A stretch of 64,000 nucleotides of DNA from Legionellaceae bacterium (GCA_029213075.1 JARGPO010000006.1:108856-172855); one strand, 5' to 3'; shown: positions 8,011 to 18,805, counted from the stretch's first letter. A program made the numbers and translations. Notes: generated by a model from the letters alone, not told the origin.

Positions 8011-9867
8011 ATGTTTAATACTCCTCCGAAAATAACTAAAAAACAAATAGTAAGTTTTTTGTCTACTATAGATTTATTTTCTCACCTCTCAAGACATGAT
8101 CTTGCTGAGATTGGAAAAGGGTTTACAGTTACCTCCTTAGCTGGCAACACAGTTTTATTTCAACAAAATGACCCTGCTGATAGTTTATATATTTTAATGT
8201 ATGGTTTTCTACGGGCATTAAAAAAAGATGCGTCAGGCCAAGAGAGAGTTATAGGAGAAATTAGTGCGGGTAATGTTGTTGGGGAGATTGGATGTTTGTG
8301 TGATGAGCCACGCACCGCATCTATATATGCAATTAGAGATAGTATCTTATTAAAATTAACTCCGGAGGCATTTGATGACCTAGTTGGCAGGCATCCCGCA
8401 GTGATGATGGGAATTGCAACCCAGAGTATTAAACGCTTGGTTAATCCTAATAAATACAGCCCGAAAAGAGATACTTCCTGTTTTACCGTGATGCCAGCTG
8501 GCAATTATCTGGGTGTTGAGAAGGTAGTACAAATTTTTACGGAAAAATTAGCTAAGTATGGTGATACGTTATTATTAACATATTCTAAATTTAAACGAAT
8601 GCTCAGTGATGGGGAAAAAAAGATACCAATTGATAGTACGGAGATGCTATCTTTTTTTCAAGAGATTGAGTCTAAATATAGATTTATTGTCTACCTAGCA
8701 AAAGAAAACGATGTTTGGGCAAAAAGGTGTATTCGCCAGGCTGATAAAATCTTGTTAGTTGGTAAATATGGAAATAACCCTGATATTTCTGAACTTGAGG
8801 CAACTTTATTTGATGGAACAAGTCAAATTAGCCCCACTATTGAATTAGTTTTATTAGCTGATGACAAGCATAAAAAACTGGTTAATGTTAAAAAGTGGTT
8901 AAAGCCAAGAAATCTTTCTCAACACTATAATATTCGTTTGTCTAGCCATAGTGATATTGAGCGTTTGGTGCGTTTGATAACAGGCAATGCCTTGGGCCTT
9001 GTCTTGTCAGGAGGAGGTCCTCCAGCTCTTGCAAATGTAGGTGTGATTCGTGCTCTTGAAGAAGAAAATATTAGCATTGATTATATTGGCGGTACGAGCA
9101 TGGGTAGTTTGATCGCAGGTTTATTTGCATTGGAGCATGACTCTCAAAGTATAGAGGAAATCCTAACTCATCAGCTGACAGCTTTTCAAAAAAATCTTGA
9201 TTATACTCTACCACTAATTGCTATGGTTCGCGCAAAAACATTAGATAGATTATTACGTTCTTCTTTTGGCAGAAAAACTGAAATTGAAAACTTATGGCAC
9301 AAATTTTTTTGTGTCTCCACGAATATAAGCACAAATAAATTGTGTGTACATGAGGAAGGATTGTTGTGGAAGGGAATACGGGCGAGCCTTTCATTACCAG
9401 GTATTTTGCCGGCCGTACTTGGGGATGAGAGGCAGATGTATGTTGATGGAGGAATCCTAAATAATCTACCAGTAGATGTGATGTCTAGTCGCATAAATGA
9501 AGGTAAAATATTAACTGGATCAATAAAGCCTACGCAAGAGTCTCCTTCTAGTTTAAGTTATAGAGAATATACTTCGTCAGGATGGTACTTATTGTTTAAG
9601 TATTTTATATTACCAAAGCTTAGTCGGCATCATCCAAAAAAAAGAATTAGTTTAATAAATATATCCTCTATTATTCAAAAATCTATGATTGTTGCAAGTG
9701 AAAATCATCAGCATGAAATGCTTTTGCGTGCAGATTATAATGTCACAATGGATCTTAGTAATTTTGGCATGATAAATTTTTTGCCTATAAAGGAAATTAT
9801 TGAATCTGGATATCGTCAAGCCGTACCTATTTTAGAAAATATGGACTTGTCTCGTTATAAATCTTGA
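8011..9867 (+). CDS. Cyclic-nucleotide-binding, patatin-like phospholipase (NTE family)
   Basis: 618 residues. Residues about 20-140 form a CAP/CNMP-binding domain (GNTVLFQQNDPADSLYILMY, later GEIGCLCDEPRTASIYA). A linker region follows, then a patatin lipase domain (about 327-560) with nucleophile Ser363 in GGTSMGS and catalytic Asp479 in YVDGGILNN. This is the architecture of neuropathy-target-esterase-like and mycobacterial Rv2565-like proteins. The oxyanion segment reads SGGGPPALANVGV, with Pro-Pro where most members have Ala-Arg-Gly. Activity on lysophospholipids under cyclic-nucleotide control is the family expectation. RBS AAAGG lies five bases upstream of the ATG. Confidence 0.85.
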   Translation: MFNTPPKITKKQIVSFLSTIDLFSHLSRHDLAEIGKGFTVTSLAGNTVLFQQNDPADSLYILMYGFLRALKKDASGQERVIGEISAGNVVGEIGCLCDEPRTASIYAIRDSILLKLTPEAFDDLVGRHPAVMMGIATQSIKRLVNPNKYSPKRDTSCFTVMPAGNYLGVEKVVQIFTEKLAKYGDTLLLTYSKFKRMLSDGEKKIPIDSTEMLSFFQEIESKYRFIVYLAKENDVWAKRCIRQADKILLVGKYGNNPDISELEATLFDGTSQISPTIELVLLADDKHKKLVNVKKWLKPRNLSQHYNIRLSSHSDIERLVRLITGNALGLVLSGGGPPALANVGVIRALEEENISIDYIGGTSMGSLIAGLFALEHDSQSIEEILTHQLTAFQKNLDYTLPLIAMVRAKTLDRLLRSSFGRKTEIENLWHKFFCVSTNISTNKLCVHEEGLLWKGIRASLSLPGILPAVLGDERQMYVDGGILNNLPVDVMSSRINEGKILTGSIKPTQESPSSLSYREYTSSGWYLLFKYFILPKLSRHHPKKRISLINISSIIQKSMIVASENHQHEMLLRADYNVTMDLSNFGMINFLPIKEIIESGYRQAVPILENMDLSRYKS

Positions 9868-9887
9868 TAAAGAAATTATGAAAGCTT

Positions 9888-9924
9888 GAGCCCTCACATT
9901 ATAGATGCAAGGGCTCTGTTTTTT
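9888..9924 (+). terminator. Rho-independent terminator of the patatin gene
   Basis: The 7-bp stem gagccct/agggctc (9888-9894 with 9910-9916) is followed by tgtttttt. It lies between the convergent patatin and ssb genes. Confidence 0.7.
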
Positions 9925-9929
9925 GCTAT

Positions 9930-10391
9930 TTAGAATGGGACGTCATCGTCAAGTTCTTCAAATGATTCTTGTGGTGCTGATTGCTGTTTTGCTTGTTGTG
10001 GCTTATGGCTGGTTGTACCTTGATATTGTTGAGCAGGCATATCACTGGCCCCACCTTTGCCATCTAGCATTTGCATGTCACTACCAACAATTTCTGTAGT
10101 GTAGCGGTCTTGTCCTTGTTGATCTTGCCATTTTCTTGTTCGGAGGCTACCTTCTATATAAATTTTTGATCCTTTACGAACGTATTCACCGACAATCTCA
10201 CCTAGACGATTAAAGCAAACAACGCGGTGCCACTCTGTGCGTTCTTGTTTTTCTCCGGATTGTTTGTCTTTCCAAGCTTCTGTCGTTGCTATTGATATTG
10301 TTGCAACAGCATTACCATTTGGCATGTATCGTACTTCAGGATCGCCGCCTACATGACCAATTAAGATAACTTTGTTTACTCCTCGTGCCAT
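9930..10391 (-). CDS. ssb: Single-stranded DNA-binding protein
   Basis: 153 residues. An N-terminal OB fold ([20 protein letters not shown], then [24 protein letters not shown] strands, about 1-110), a Gln/Ala/Pro-rich linker and the conserved acidic tip DDDVPF that binds partner proteins. It coats ssDNA in replication, recombination and repair. RBS GGAG lies six bases before the ATG. Confidence 0.96.
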   Translation of the reverse strand: MARGVNKVILIGHVGGDPEVRYMPNGNAVATISIATTEAWKDKQSGEKQERTEWHRVVCFNRLGEIVGEYVRKGSKIYIEGSLRTRKWQDQQGQDRYTTEIVGSDMQMLDGKGGASDMPAQQYQGTTSHKPQQAKQQSAPQESFEELDDDVPF

Positions 10392-10515
10392 TTTTTTCTC
10401 CGTTATGCGATAGGTTAGAGATTTTGATTATACCGATTTAAATTTAAAATTCTAGGGTTCATCTTAAGCTCAGTTTGGACATGTCGTGGTTATTAGGCCG
10501 AAAGATGTCCTGTCA

Positions 10516-11595
10516 TCAAAAATAATGATTCAAATCATTAACAATTAGTTTTACTATAAATATCGCAAAAGCTATGGATATGAGTCTGTAAATTAATAGC
10601 TCTAGAGGAACCGACATTGGTTTTCCACGAACTTTTTCGATAAATCCATATAAAATCGAGCCCCCATCTAAGCTTGGAATAGGTAGCAAGTTTGCAATAC
10701 CCATGGCCAGACTAAAATTACCGATAAAGTATAAGAATGTTGCTATTCCTTGAGAAAATGAATCAATCACTGCCTCAAAAAATTTAAATGGGCCAAGTAG
10801 AGCTGCAAAAGGAATACTACCGGTAAGTATTTGTTTTAGCATTACAAAGAAAAAGCAGATAAGCCCTATTAATTGCGAGAAGCCTTGCACTATGGATTCA
10901 ACAAATGATGATCCAGCAATTTGTTTAGAATGCTGTTCACCAACCATAGGCATCATTCCTAGGGCCCTGTACATGGAAAAGTCTTTTTCAGTTTTGTTAT
11001 TCCAAATATTTAGGTCAATGGTGGTGTTTTTACAGTTGTTTGTATTTGAGCATGTGGTTATAGGCACCTTTTTTTGTCCTACATGCATAATTAGCTGCAT
11101 ACTAACATCTCGCCAGTAAGCAGTTTTGTGTCCGGCAACTGAACTTATTCTATCTAGAGGTTTAATGCCAGAAATAGCAGCATGACTTTCTGGTGTAACC
11201 GTTTCTACTATGGATGGAAGCTGCTTAAACCCGAGCATTAGCATAAATACTAATGCGATAAATGCCATAATGATATTTGCAAGAGAACCAGATAATAAAA
11301 TTATCGTTCTAACCCAAATAGGTTTTTTATCAAAGCAATATTCTTGTAATTCATCTGGAGCTTGCGACACGCGGTTATTTAATAAATGAACACATCCGCC
11401 AACAGGCCAGACCCCTATGTTTATTTTACAACCAGAACGATGTTTCCAACTATAAATGGCCTTACCAAAACCTAACGATACACTGTTTATTTTTACACCG
11501 AATAATTTTGCTGCTATTACATGACCAAGTTCATGAATACCAACTACGCAGATGAGGCAGATAATTATTGCTAGAGTTGATATTAATATTTGCAC
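10516..11595 (-). CDS. RseP-type site-2 zinc metalloprotease (M50 family), short form
   Basis: 359 residues with a GTG start (AGGAG five bases upstream). The zinc motif HELGH (His21, Glu22, His25) is in the first membrane helix, and a late helix carries NLLPIPSLDGG, which supplies the third metal-binding Asp. One PDZ-like region lies between, near residues 120-200, where canonical RseP of about 450 residues has two. The family cleaves anti-sigma factors or signal peptides within the membrane. The usual dxr-rseP-bamA setting is absent, so this may be a paralogue or a relocated copy. Confidence 0.8.
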   Translation of the reverse strand: MQILISTLAIIICLICVVGIHELGHVIAAKLFGVKINSVSLGFGKAIYSWKHRSGCKINIGVWPVGGCVHLLNNRVSQAPDELQEYCFDKKPIWVRTIILLSGSLANIIMAFIALVFMLMLGFKQLPSIVETVTPESHAAISGIKPLDRISSVAGHKTAYWRDVSMQLIMHVGQKKVPITTCSNTNNCKNTTIDLNIWNNKTEKDFSMYRALGMMPMVGEQHSKQIAGSSFVESIVQGFSQLIGLICFFFVMLKQILTGSIPFAALLGPFKFFEAVIDSFSQGIATFLYFIGNFSLAMGIANLLPIPSLDGGSILYGFIEKVRGKPMSVPLELLIYRLISIAFAIFIVKLIVNDLNHYF

Positions 11596-11715
11596 ATGAG
11601 CTCCTATTTATTGTTTTTCGATTGAGATATTTGAATTTTAGAATAGCATAAAACTTTCATTTACATAATTTCATAATTATGAGACTATTTTTTAGTTTTT
11701 ATAGAGGATAAAAAT

Positions 11716-12201
11716 ATGCCAACATTTGATATAGTCTCAGAAGTTTCTGAAGTTGAATTAAGACATGCTGTTGATAACGCTAGTAGAGAAGTTGGTACTA
11801 GATTTGATTTTAGATCCGTTGAGGCTAGCATCGAGTTAGATGATCTAACAGTAACTCTTAAGTCCGAATCAGATTTTCAAGTTCGACAGCTAGAAGAGTT
11901 ATTCAGAAATCATTGCACCAAGCGCGGCTTGAACACTGCGGGGGTGGATATTGAAGATAAACCAGTGCATAGTGGCCGAACTTTTTCTTTGACGATGACA
12001 TTTAAGCAAGGAATAGATCAGCCAACAGCCAAGCTTATTGTAAAAGAGCTTAAAGAATCCAAAGCTAAGGTTCAAGCGTCGATTCAAGGTGATAAAATTA
12101 GAGTTTCTGGCAAAAAGCGTGATGACTTACAAGATAGCATTGCTTTGCTTAAAAAATCTGACATAGAGCTGCCATTACAGTTTGAGAATTTTAGAGATTA
12201 G
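11716..12201 (+). CDS. yajQ: YajQ-family nucleotide-binding protein
   Basis: 161 residues, the family's exact length, with MPTFDIVSEVSEVELRHAVD at the start and SGKKRDDLQDSIALLK near the end. Members bind nucleotides; the Xanthomonas homologue binds cyclic di-GMP and works as a co-regulator. It stands alone with GAGGA seven bases before the ATG. Confidence 0.95.
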   Translation: MPTFDIVSEVSEVELRHAVDNASREVGTRFDFRSVEASIELDDLTVTLKSESDFQVRQLEELFRNHCTKRGLNTAGVDIEDKPVHSGRTFSLTMTFKQGIDQPTAKLIVKELKESKAKVQASIQGDKIRVSGKKRDDLQDSIALLKKSDIELPLQFENFRD

Positions 12202-12208
12202 ATTTCTG

Positions 12209-12239
12209 AGAAAGACCTTCTATAATAGAAGGGCTTTCT
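12209..12239. terminator. Shared hairpin between convergent yajQ and the SulP gene
   Basis: Arms agaaag-a-ccttct and agaagg-g-ctttct (12209-12221 with 12227-12239), 12 pairs and one mismatch, around a 5-base loop. It lies between two convergent stops and lacks a strong T-run on either side. Confidence 0.5.
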
Positions 12240-12248
12240 AGGATTTAA

Positions 12249-13913
12249 TTAGCTAGTTTGACCATCTTTAGCAAGAAAGCTGTTCCCAACTGATAACGCA
12301 TTAGATAACTCTTCTAAAACATTACTCTGACCAATTAAGTCGACAATCCCCGCCTTACGAAGCTTACTTGCGACTCGTGGTTTCGCTCCACATAATATAA
12401 CGTGCACGCCACGATTTTGTAGGTCAACGATTGATTCTTCTAATGCTTGCAAGCCTGTGAAGTCGACTACTGGTACCCAGCGCAATCTAATTATTAAAAC
12501 TTTAGGGTCGCTGTGTGTGCAGGCAAGAGCATTTTCAAAGTTCTTAACAGCTCCAAAGAATACTGGCCCATCTATAGAATATACTAACACGTCAGATGAT
12601 AGTGACTTTGCTTCCTCTTCTGGAAGCTCGGCTAGCAACTGCTCATTGCTTTGTTCTTTTATTTCAGTACTAGAGGACATCCCCATTAGAAAGTGGCCAA
12701 TAGCTATTAGAACACCAATATTAACGGCAATAATTAAATCAACAAATACAGTTAGAAAAAAGGTGACAGCTAGAATTAAAATATCAGCTTTAGGAGCACG
12801 CTTAAGAAGTTCAATGGCATGCTTTGCATCACTCATATTCCAAGCAACAACAAATAATATAGCCGCAAGAGCAGATAATGGAACGTTGGCCGCGAAAGGA
12901 GCAAAGAACATAATAACTAAAATTAAGGTTATCGAGTGAATAACTCCTGAAATAGGGCTGTTTCCACCATTTCGAATGTTTGTAGCTGTTCTGGCTATTG
13001 CACCAGTTGCCGCAAAACCACCAAATAATGGCGCAACAATGTTGGCAAGACCTTGGCCAATTAGCTCACGGTTGGAATTATGTTTTGTGCCAGTCATGCC
13101 ATCGGCAATAACCGCTGACAAGAGTGATTCAATTGCACCAAGCATTGCAATAGCAAATGCAGGCCCCATAAGTTCAATGATTGTATCAAAGTTAATGGTT
13201 GGGATTTTAAATGATGGTAGTCCCTTCGGGATACCTCCAAAGGCGCTGCCAATAGTTGCAATGTCTGAAATACCTAGAATAGCAATCATAGCTGTTGCAA
13301 AAACCAATGCCATTAGTGGTCCTGGTACGCGCTTTAGAAAACGAATTTTATTACCAAATAAAACCACAATCAGAGATGATGCTGCAATTGCCGTAGCACT
13401 CCAGCTAATTTGTGGGAACGATAAAATTAAGCTCCATAATTTTTCATGAAAATGTGTGCCTGAAGGAGCCGGTAGGCCAAAAAAGTATTGCCATTGACCA
13501 ACCCATATAACAACAGCTATTCCAGCAGTGAATCCTATAATAACGGGATATGGTATGAATTTTATGATAGCCCCAAGACGGAATACCCCCATTAAATAGA
13601 GCATGCACCCCGCCATCATTGTTGAAATTTGTAATCCAACAATGCCATACTTTGCAGTAATACCAGATAGGACGACAACAAAAGCCCCAGTTGGCCCGGC
13701 AATTTGTAGTCGGGAGCCACCAAATAAAGAAACAAATATTCCAGCAATAATGGCTGTGTATATACCTTGTTCAGGCTGTGCGCCAGATGCAATCGCAAAA
13801 GCCATCGCCAGTGGTAATGCTACAACCCCGACTATAATTCCTGAGACTATATTTGGTAACCAGTGTTTTTTTTGGAATAAACCATCTCTGTAGGATTCTA
13901 ATACTGTCTTCAT
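12249..13913 (-). CDS. SulP-family anion transporter with STAS domain
   Basis: 554 residues. A hydrophobic SulP core (about 1-420) contains the family's signature near residue 30 (ALPLAMAFAIASGAQPEQG) and 14-helix style composition, followed by a C-terminal STAS domain (about 435-545). SulP proteins carry sulfate, bicarbonate or dicarboxylates; specificity is not evident and no carbonic anhydrase lies next to it. AGAGG lies seven bases before the ATG. Confidence 0.92.
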   Translation of the reverse strand: MKTVLESYRDGLFQKKHWLPNIVSGIIVGVVALPLAMAFAIASGAQPEQGIYTAIIAGIFVSLFGGSRLQIAGPTGAFVVVLSGITAKYGIVGLQISTMMAGCMLYLMGVFRLGAIIKFIPYPVIIGFTAGIAVVIWVGQWQYFFGLPAPSGTHFHEKLWSLILSFPQISWSATAIAASSLIVVLFGNKIRFLKRVPGPLMALVFATAMIAILGISDIATIGSAFGGIPKGLPSFKIPTINFDTIIELMGPAFAIAMLGAIESLLSAVIADGMTGTKHNSNRELIGQGLANIVAPLFGGFAATGAIARTATNIRNGGNSPISGVIHSITLILVIMFFAPFAANVPLSALAAILFVVAWNMSDAKHAIELLKRAPKADILILAVTFFLTVFVDLIIAVNIGVLIAIGHFLMGMSSSTEIKEQSNEQLLAELPEEEAKSLSSDVLVYSIDGPVFFGAVKNFENALACTHSDPKVLIIRLRWVPVVDFTGLQALEESIVDLQNRGVHVILCGAKPRVASKLRKAGIVDLIGQSNVLEELSNALSVGNSFLAKDGQTS

Positions 13914-14114
13914 TATTAAACCTCTGCTATTCGCTCAATATTATTTATGCTCGACAGTATAACAGCAAACAAAACCAAAATATACACTTTTAGACCAAAT
14001 TATTGCTAGTTGATGATGATTTATAGCGAAGGATTGCAAATTTCTTGCTCTTGTATCTTTTCGTAGTCATGGATATCGGTTATCATGATCGTTGCAATAA
14101 CTTAGGGTGGAATA

Positions 14115-14471
14115 ATGCTGTCACAATACTTACCTATTCTTGTTTTTATATTTGTTGGATTTGGCCTTGGTTTGGGTATAACAGGCGCAGGCAATTTATT
14201 GTCTCCCAAAAATCCAGATTCTGAGAAAAACTCACCATATGAGTGTGGGTTTCCTGCATTTGAAAATGCTCATATACCATTTGATGTCAGGTTTTATTTA
14301 GTGGCTATTTTATTTATAATCTTCGACCTGGAAACTGCGTTTTTCTTTCCTTGGGCTTTAGTGCTTCGTAAGATTGGTTGGGGTGGGTTTGCTGCTATGA
14401 TGATCTTTTTGAGCCTACTAGTGATTGGTTTTATATATGAGTGGAAAAGAGGTGCGTTGGAATGGGAATAG
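14115..14471 (+). CDS. nuoA: NADH-quinone oxidoreductase subunit A
   Basis: 118 residues with three membrane helices and the conserved [11 protein letters not shown] motif at about residues 40-50. It belongs to the membrane arm of respiratory complex I. First gene of the operon, with AGGGTGGA before the ATG; a 200-bp gap separates it from the divergent SulP gene and should hold the promoter. Confidence 0.97.
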   Translation: MLSQYLPILVFIFVGFGLGLGITGAGNLLSPKNPDSEKNSPYECGFPAFENAHIPFDVRFYLVAILFIIFDLETAFFFPWALVLRKIGWGGFAAMMIFLSLLVIGFIYEWKRGALEWE

Positions 14472-14977
14472 AAAAACCTATAGAGCAACTGAAAACACAA
14501 GGCTTTTTAACTACATCAGTTGATAAAATATTTAGTTGGGCACAGAGCGGTTCTATGTGGCCTATGACGTTTGGTTTGGCATGTTGCGCTGTTGAAATGA
14601 TGCATGTTGGGGCTGCTCGTTATGACTTAGATAGATTTGGAATCATATTTCGTCCTAGTCCACGTCAGTCAGATGTTATGATTGTAGCTGGAACGTTATG
14701 TAATAAAATGGCTCCAGCCTTGCGTAAGGTCTATGATCAAATGGCTGAGCCAAGATGGGTTATATCTATGGGATCTTGTGCTAACGGTGGTGGTTATTAT
14801 CACTATTCATACTCAGTGGTTCGTGGATGCGATAGAATAGTCCCGGTAGATATTTATGTACCAGGATGCCCTCCTACGGCTGAGGCGTTATTGTATGGAA
14901 TAATTCAGCTACAAAATAAAATAAAGCATAAAAATATTATTGAGCCAAAAAGTATTTATCAGAAAACCAAACGTTAA
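14462..14977 (+). CDS. nuoB: NADH-quinone oxidoreductase subunit B
   Basis: 171 residues from the ATG at 14462, chosen over an in-frame GTG at 14441 because AAGAGG lies upstream at the right distance. It overlaps nuoA by 10 bases. The cluster N2 ligands are present: the tandem Cys41-Cys42 in [20 protein letters not shown] and [10 protein letters not shown]2 passes electrons to quinone. Confidence 0.97.
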   Translation: MGIEKPIEQLKTQGFLTTSVDKIFSWAQSGSMWPMTFGLACCAVEMMHVGAARYDLDRFGIIFRPSPRQSDVMIVAGTLCNKMAPALRKVYDQMAEPRWVISMGSCANGGGYYHYSYSVVRGCDRIVPVDIYVPGCPPTAEALLYGIIQLQNKIKHKNIIEPKSIYQKTKR

Positions 14978-14995
14978 CTTTAGGTATATTTGCAG

Positions 14996-15673
14996 ATGAC
15001 AAAACAAGAAAAATTAATTGAGGCACTTAAATCAACGCAATTTAATTTATTATCTATTGAAGCTGCCTATGATGAAGTGACAGTCGAGTGTGACTTAGAC
15101 ACTATTACCCATCTTTTACGGGAATTAAAAAACAACAGTGATTTTGGTTTTGATCAGCTAATGGACTTATGTGCGGTTGATTACTTATTATATGGTGAGT
15201 CTGACTGGGAGACGGAAGCTGCGACGGATCATGGTTTTTCGCGCGCGGTTGAACAGCCAGAGCCACAAAAGTCTGTCGCAAGTAATCGACGGTTCGCAGT
15301 GATTTATCATTTACTGTCTACTGTAAACAATCAGAGGCTGCGAGTGAAAGTGTTTTGTCACGATGATACAAAATCAATACCGTCAGTACACGAAATCTGG
15401 AAATCTGCAAATTGGTTTGAAAGAGAGGCGTATGATTTGTATGGTGTGTTATTTACTGGTCACCCAGACTTACGACGTATTTTGACAGACTATGGTTTTA
15501 TTGGTCATCCATTTTGTAAAGATTTTCCTGTTAGTGGTCATGTGGAAATGCGTTATGATGCTAAATCTCAAAAAGTAATATATGAACCAGTAGATTTAGA
15601 GCCAAGAACTTTAGAGCCACGTGTAATACGTAGCGATAATCGATATCTACATCAAGAAGGAATATCTAAGTGA
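14996..15673 (+). CDS. nuoC: NADH-quinone oxidoreductase subunit C
   Basis: 225 residues from the ATG at 14996; a TTG two codons earlier is less likely. It contains the 30-kDa subunit signature [20 protein letters not shown]. It is a separate protein from NuoD, not fused as in E. coli NuoCD. The stop overlaps the nuoD start. Confidence 0.96.
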   Translation: MTKQEKLIEALKSTQFNLLSIEAAYDEVTVECDLDTITHLLRELKNNSDFGFDQLMDLCAVDYLLYGESDWETEAATDHGFSRAVEQPEPQKSVASNRRFAVIYHLLSTVNNQRLRVKVFCHDDTKSIPSVHEIWKSANWFEREAYDLYGVLFTGHPDLRRILTDYGFIGHPFCKDFPVSGHVEMRYDAKSQKVIYEPVDLEPRTLEPRVIRSDNRYLHQEGISK

Positions 15674-16926
15674 GCATAGATCTACAAAGCTATACCCTAA
15701 ATTTTGGTCCGCAGCATCCAGCCGCACATGGGGTATTGCGTCTTGTTCTTGAGTTGGAAGGTGAAACTATTGTGCGGGCAGATCCTCATATTGGCCTATT
15801 GCATAGAGCAACTGAAAAGCTTGTAGAAACAAAACCATACCTACAAAGCATAGGCTATATGGATAGGCTTGATTATGTTTCGATGATGTGTAATGAGCAT
15901 GCTTATGTTCGCGCCATTGAGAAAATGTTGGATGTTGAAGCACCAATACGTGCTCAGTATATTCGGACTATGTTTGATGAGATAACCCGCCTACTAAATC
16001 ATCTTTTATGGCTTGGTGCTATTGCTCTAGATATTGGCGCGATGACGGTTTTTTTATACTGTTTTAGAGAGCGCGAAGATTTATTTGATTGTTACGAAGC
16101 TGTTTCTGGTGCTCGTATGCATGCTAAATATTATCGTCCAGGTGGGGTTGCTAGAGATCTTCCTGATTCAATGCCTCAATATGAGGCTTCAAAGTGGCAT
16201 AATGATCGAGAAGTTGAAAAAATGAATGAAAATCGACAAGGTAGCTTGTTAGATTTTATTTCAGCCTTTACCGATAAATTTCCAAAGTGTGTTGATGAAT
16301 ATGAAACTCTTTTAACCGATAATAGAATTTGGAAGCAACGGACCGTAGATATTGGTGTTGTTAGTGCAGATGAGGCCCTACAATGGGGGTTCTCAGGTCC
16401 AATGTTACGTGCTTCAGGAGTTGAGTGGGACCTTCGTAAGAAACAAACATATGCTGCATATGATAAGGTTGACTTTTCTGTTCCTGTAGGTAAAACCGGG
16501 GATTGCTACGATAGATATTTAGTTCGAATAGCTGAGATGAGACAATCTAATTCTATTATTCGCCAATGTGTAAAATGGCTAAGAGCTAACCCTGGCCCAG
16601 TTAGGCATGAGTCACATAAAATCACTCCTCCTTCTAGAGTTAAAATGAAACATGATATGGAAGCATTGATTCATCATTTTAAATTATTCTCAGAAGGATT
16701 TAGTGTGCCACCGGGTGAAGTATATAGTGCAGTTGAAGCACCTAAAGGTGAGTTTGGAATATATTTAGTATCAGATGGTGCAAACAAGCCCTACCGGATG
16801 AAGATTCGTGCGCCTGGGTTTGCGCATTTATCAAGTTTTGATGAAATGGTTAAAGGACATATGCTTGCTGATGCTGTAGCGATTTTGGCAAGTCAAGATA
16901 TAGTCTTTGGTGAAGTTGATAGATAA
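15670..16926 (+). CDS. nuoD: NADH-quinone oxidoreductase subunit D
   Basis: 418 residues with a GTG start overlapping nuoC by four bases (GTGA). The 49-kDa subunit signature is clear: [20 protein letters not shown] at the N-terminus and [14 protein letters not shown] soon after. It forms the quinone pocket with NuoB. Confidence 0.97.
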   Translation: MSIDLQSYTLNFGPQHPAAHGVLRLVLELEGETIVRADPHIGLLHRATEKLVETKPYLQSIGYMDRLDYVSMMCNEHAYVRAIEKMLDVEAPIRAQYIRTMFDEITRLLNHLLWLGAIALDIGAMTVFLYCFREREDLFDCYEAVSGARMHAKYYRPGGVARDLPDSMPQYEASKWHNDREVEKMNENRQGSLLDFISAFTDKFPKCVDEYETLLTDNRIWKQRTVDIGVVSADEALQWGFSGPMLRASGVEWDLRKKQTYAAYDKVDFSVPVGKTGDCYDRYLVRIAEMRQSNSIIRQCVKWLRANPGPVRHESHKITPPSRVKMKHDMEALIHHFKLFSEGFSVPPGEVYSAVEAPKGEFGIYLVSDGANKPYRMKIRAPGFAHLSSFDEMVKGHMLADAVAILASQDIVFGEVDR

Positions 16927-16939
16927 AAGGTCGATAATA

Positions 16940-17443
16940 ATGTCGGATAACGTGTCACAATTAAAAAATCAATTTGTAAGCCCTTTGGGTTTGAAAGAAA
17001 TAGATAAGTGGATTGCTAAATATCCAGAAAATGAGCGGCAGTCTGCTGTGATGAGCTCTCTTATGGTCATTCAAGAAGAGCATGGTTATTTAACATCAGA
17101 GTTAATGGATGCTTTAGCACAATATTTATCGATGCCATCGATATCAGTTTATGAAGTGGCAAATTTCTATTCTATGTATGAATGCGAGCCAATTGGCAAA
17201 AACTTGATTAATGTTTGCACCAATATTTCTTGCAAGCTTTGTGATAGTGCTGGTGTCGTTAAGCATATTGAAAAAAAGCTGGCAATCAAAGTAGGTGAAA
17301 CAACAAAAGATAAGCGCTTTACTCTACGTGAAGTTGAGTGTTTAGGTGCGTGTGTAAATGCGCCGATGATGCAGATAAATAAAGATTATCATGAAAATCT
17401 TAACCCTGAAAAGATAGACAAAGTTTTAGAAGAGTATGTGTGA
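16940..17443 (+). CDS. nuoE: NADH-quinone oxidoreductase subunit E
   Basis: 167 residues from the ATG at 16940 (AAAGG upstream); an earlier in-frame GTG overlaps nuoD and is unlikely. The thioredoxin-like 2Fe-2S fold has the N1a ligands as Cys-x4-Cys in CTNISC and Cys-x3-Cys in CLGAC. An 87-base gap separates it from nuoF, longer than the other operon spacings; nothing recognisable is in it. Confidence 0.96.
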   Translation: MSDNVSQLKNQFVSPLGLKEIDKWIAKYPENERQSAVMSSLMVIQEEHGYLTSELMDALAQYLSMPSISVYEVANFYSMYECEPIGKNLINVCTNISCKLCDSAGVVKHIEKKLAIKVGETTKDKRFTLREVECLGACVNAPMMQINKDYHENLNPEKIDKVLEEYV

Positions 17444-17530
17444 GATGGCTCATCTAGCTATTTTTACGGAGTCTTACTTCACCTCACAAATAAGAGGCAT
17501 GGGTTTTAAAAATGTACAGAGGTCTAATTA

Positions 17531-18805
17531 ATGGTTGAATTAAATCAGGTTTGTTATCGTACAATGCACCTAGAATCTCCATGGAGCTTATCCGCCTATG
17601 AGAGTGTAGGTGGATATAGCTCGTGGCGGAAAATTTTAAAAGAAAATATACCTCCTCAAGAAATCATTGATCAATTAAAATTATCATGCCTGCGTGGTCG
17701 CGGTGGCGCTGGCTTTCCAACTGGCTTGAAGTGGAGTTTTATTAATCGTAATACTCCTGGCCAAAAATATGTTGTCTGTAACTCTGATGAAGGCGAGCCC
17801 GGAACATGTAAAGATCGTGACATACTGCGTTACAACCCTCATCAACTGATAGAAGGAATGGCTATCGCTGGTTATACCATGGGTGCGTCGGTTGGTTACA
17901 ATTATATTCGCGGTGAATTTTGGGAGCCGTATGAGCGCATGGAAAGTGCGCTGAAAGAGGCGTATGAAGCGGGATTACTAGGAACTGATATTCAAGGCAC
18001 AAAAATAGATTTCGATTTATATAATCATCTAGGAGCAGGTGCATATATTTGTGGTGAAGAAACAGCTCTATTAAATTCTCTAGAGGGTAAAAAAGGTCAG
18101 CCTAGATTTAAGCCCCCTTTTCCTGCTAACTTTGGTTTATATGGTAAGCCGACAACAATTAACAATACTGAAACCTTTGCTTCCGTTCCGGTTATCCTTG
18201 AAAAAGGTGGTCAGTGGTTTTTGGATTTAGGTAAGCCAAATAATGGCGGCAGCAAATGTTTTAGTGTTAGTGGCCATGTTAATAAACCAGGAAACTATGA
18301 AATACCATTAGGAACACCCTTTAAAACTCTACTTGAGTTGGCAGGTGGAGTTCGTAATGGACACAAGATTAAAGCCGTAATCCCTGGTGGCTCTTCAATG
18401 CCTGTCTTAACTGGTGAGGTTATGATGGAACTTGATATGGACTATGACAGCGTACAAAAAGCAGGTTCTGGTCTTGGTTCAGGTGCAGTTATTATTATGG
18501 ATGAAACTACCTGTATGGTAGATGTTTTATATCGATTATCCGAGTTTTATATGGATGAGTCTTGTGGCCAATGTACACCTTGTCGAGAGGGTACAGGTTG
18601 GTTAGTTAGACTTTTGCATAGAATTAAGTCAGGTCACGGTGAGCCCGGTGATATTGAGAGGCTTGTTAATGTCGCGAATGGTATTGAGGGTAGAACAATT
18701 TGCGCTCTTGGAGAGGCTGCAGCATGGCCGGTACAGAGTTTCGTTAAAAATTTTCGATCTGAATTTGAGCACTTTATTGCTAAAAAACGTTCAACAGTCA
18801 AGTGA
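17531..18805 (+). CDS. nuoF: NADH-quinone oxidoreductase subunit F
   Basis: 424 residues. It is the NADH entry point of complex I. FMN and NADH sites are [15 protein letters not shown] and [14 protein letters not shown]; the N3 4Fe-4S ligands are in [14 protein letters not shown] plus a downstream Cys in [11 protein letters not shown]. Confidence 0.97.
   Translation: MVELNQVCYRTMHLESPWSLSAYESVGGYSSWRKILKENIPPQEIIDQLKLSCLRGRGGAGFPTGLKWSFINRNTPGQKYVVCNSDEGEPGTCKDRDILRYNPHQLIEGMAIAGYTMGASVGYNYIRGEFWEPYERMESALKEAYEAGLLGTDIQGTKIDFDLYNHLGAGAYICGEETALLNSLEGKKGQPRFKPPFPANFGLYGKPTTINNTETFASVPVILEKGGQWFLDLGKPNNGGSKCFSVSGHVNKPGNYEIPLGTPFKTLLELAGGVRNGHKIKAVIPGGSSMPVLTGEVMMELDMDYDSVQKAGSGLGSGAVIIMDETTCMVDVLYRLSEFYMDESCGQCTPCREGTGWLVRLLHRIKSGHGEPGDIERLVNVANGIEGRTICALGEAAAWPVQSFVKNFRSEFEHFIAKKRSTVK

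Noticed and set aside
9905..10099. 64-codon plus-strand frame inside ssb
   Set aside because: Antisense shadow of ssb, which has unambiguous family motifs.
12457..13893. Plus-strand frames antisense to the SulP gene
   Set aside because: Shadows of a long, clearly recognised transporter gene.
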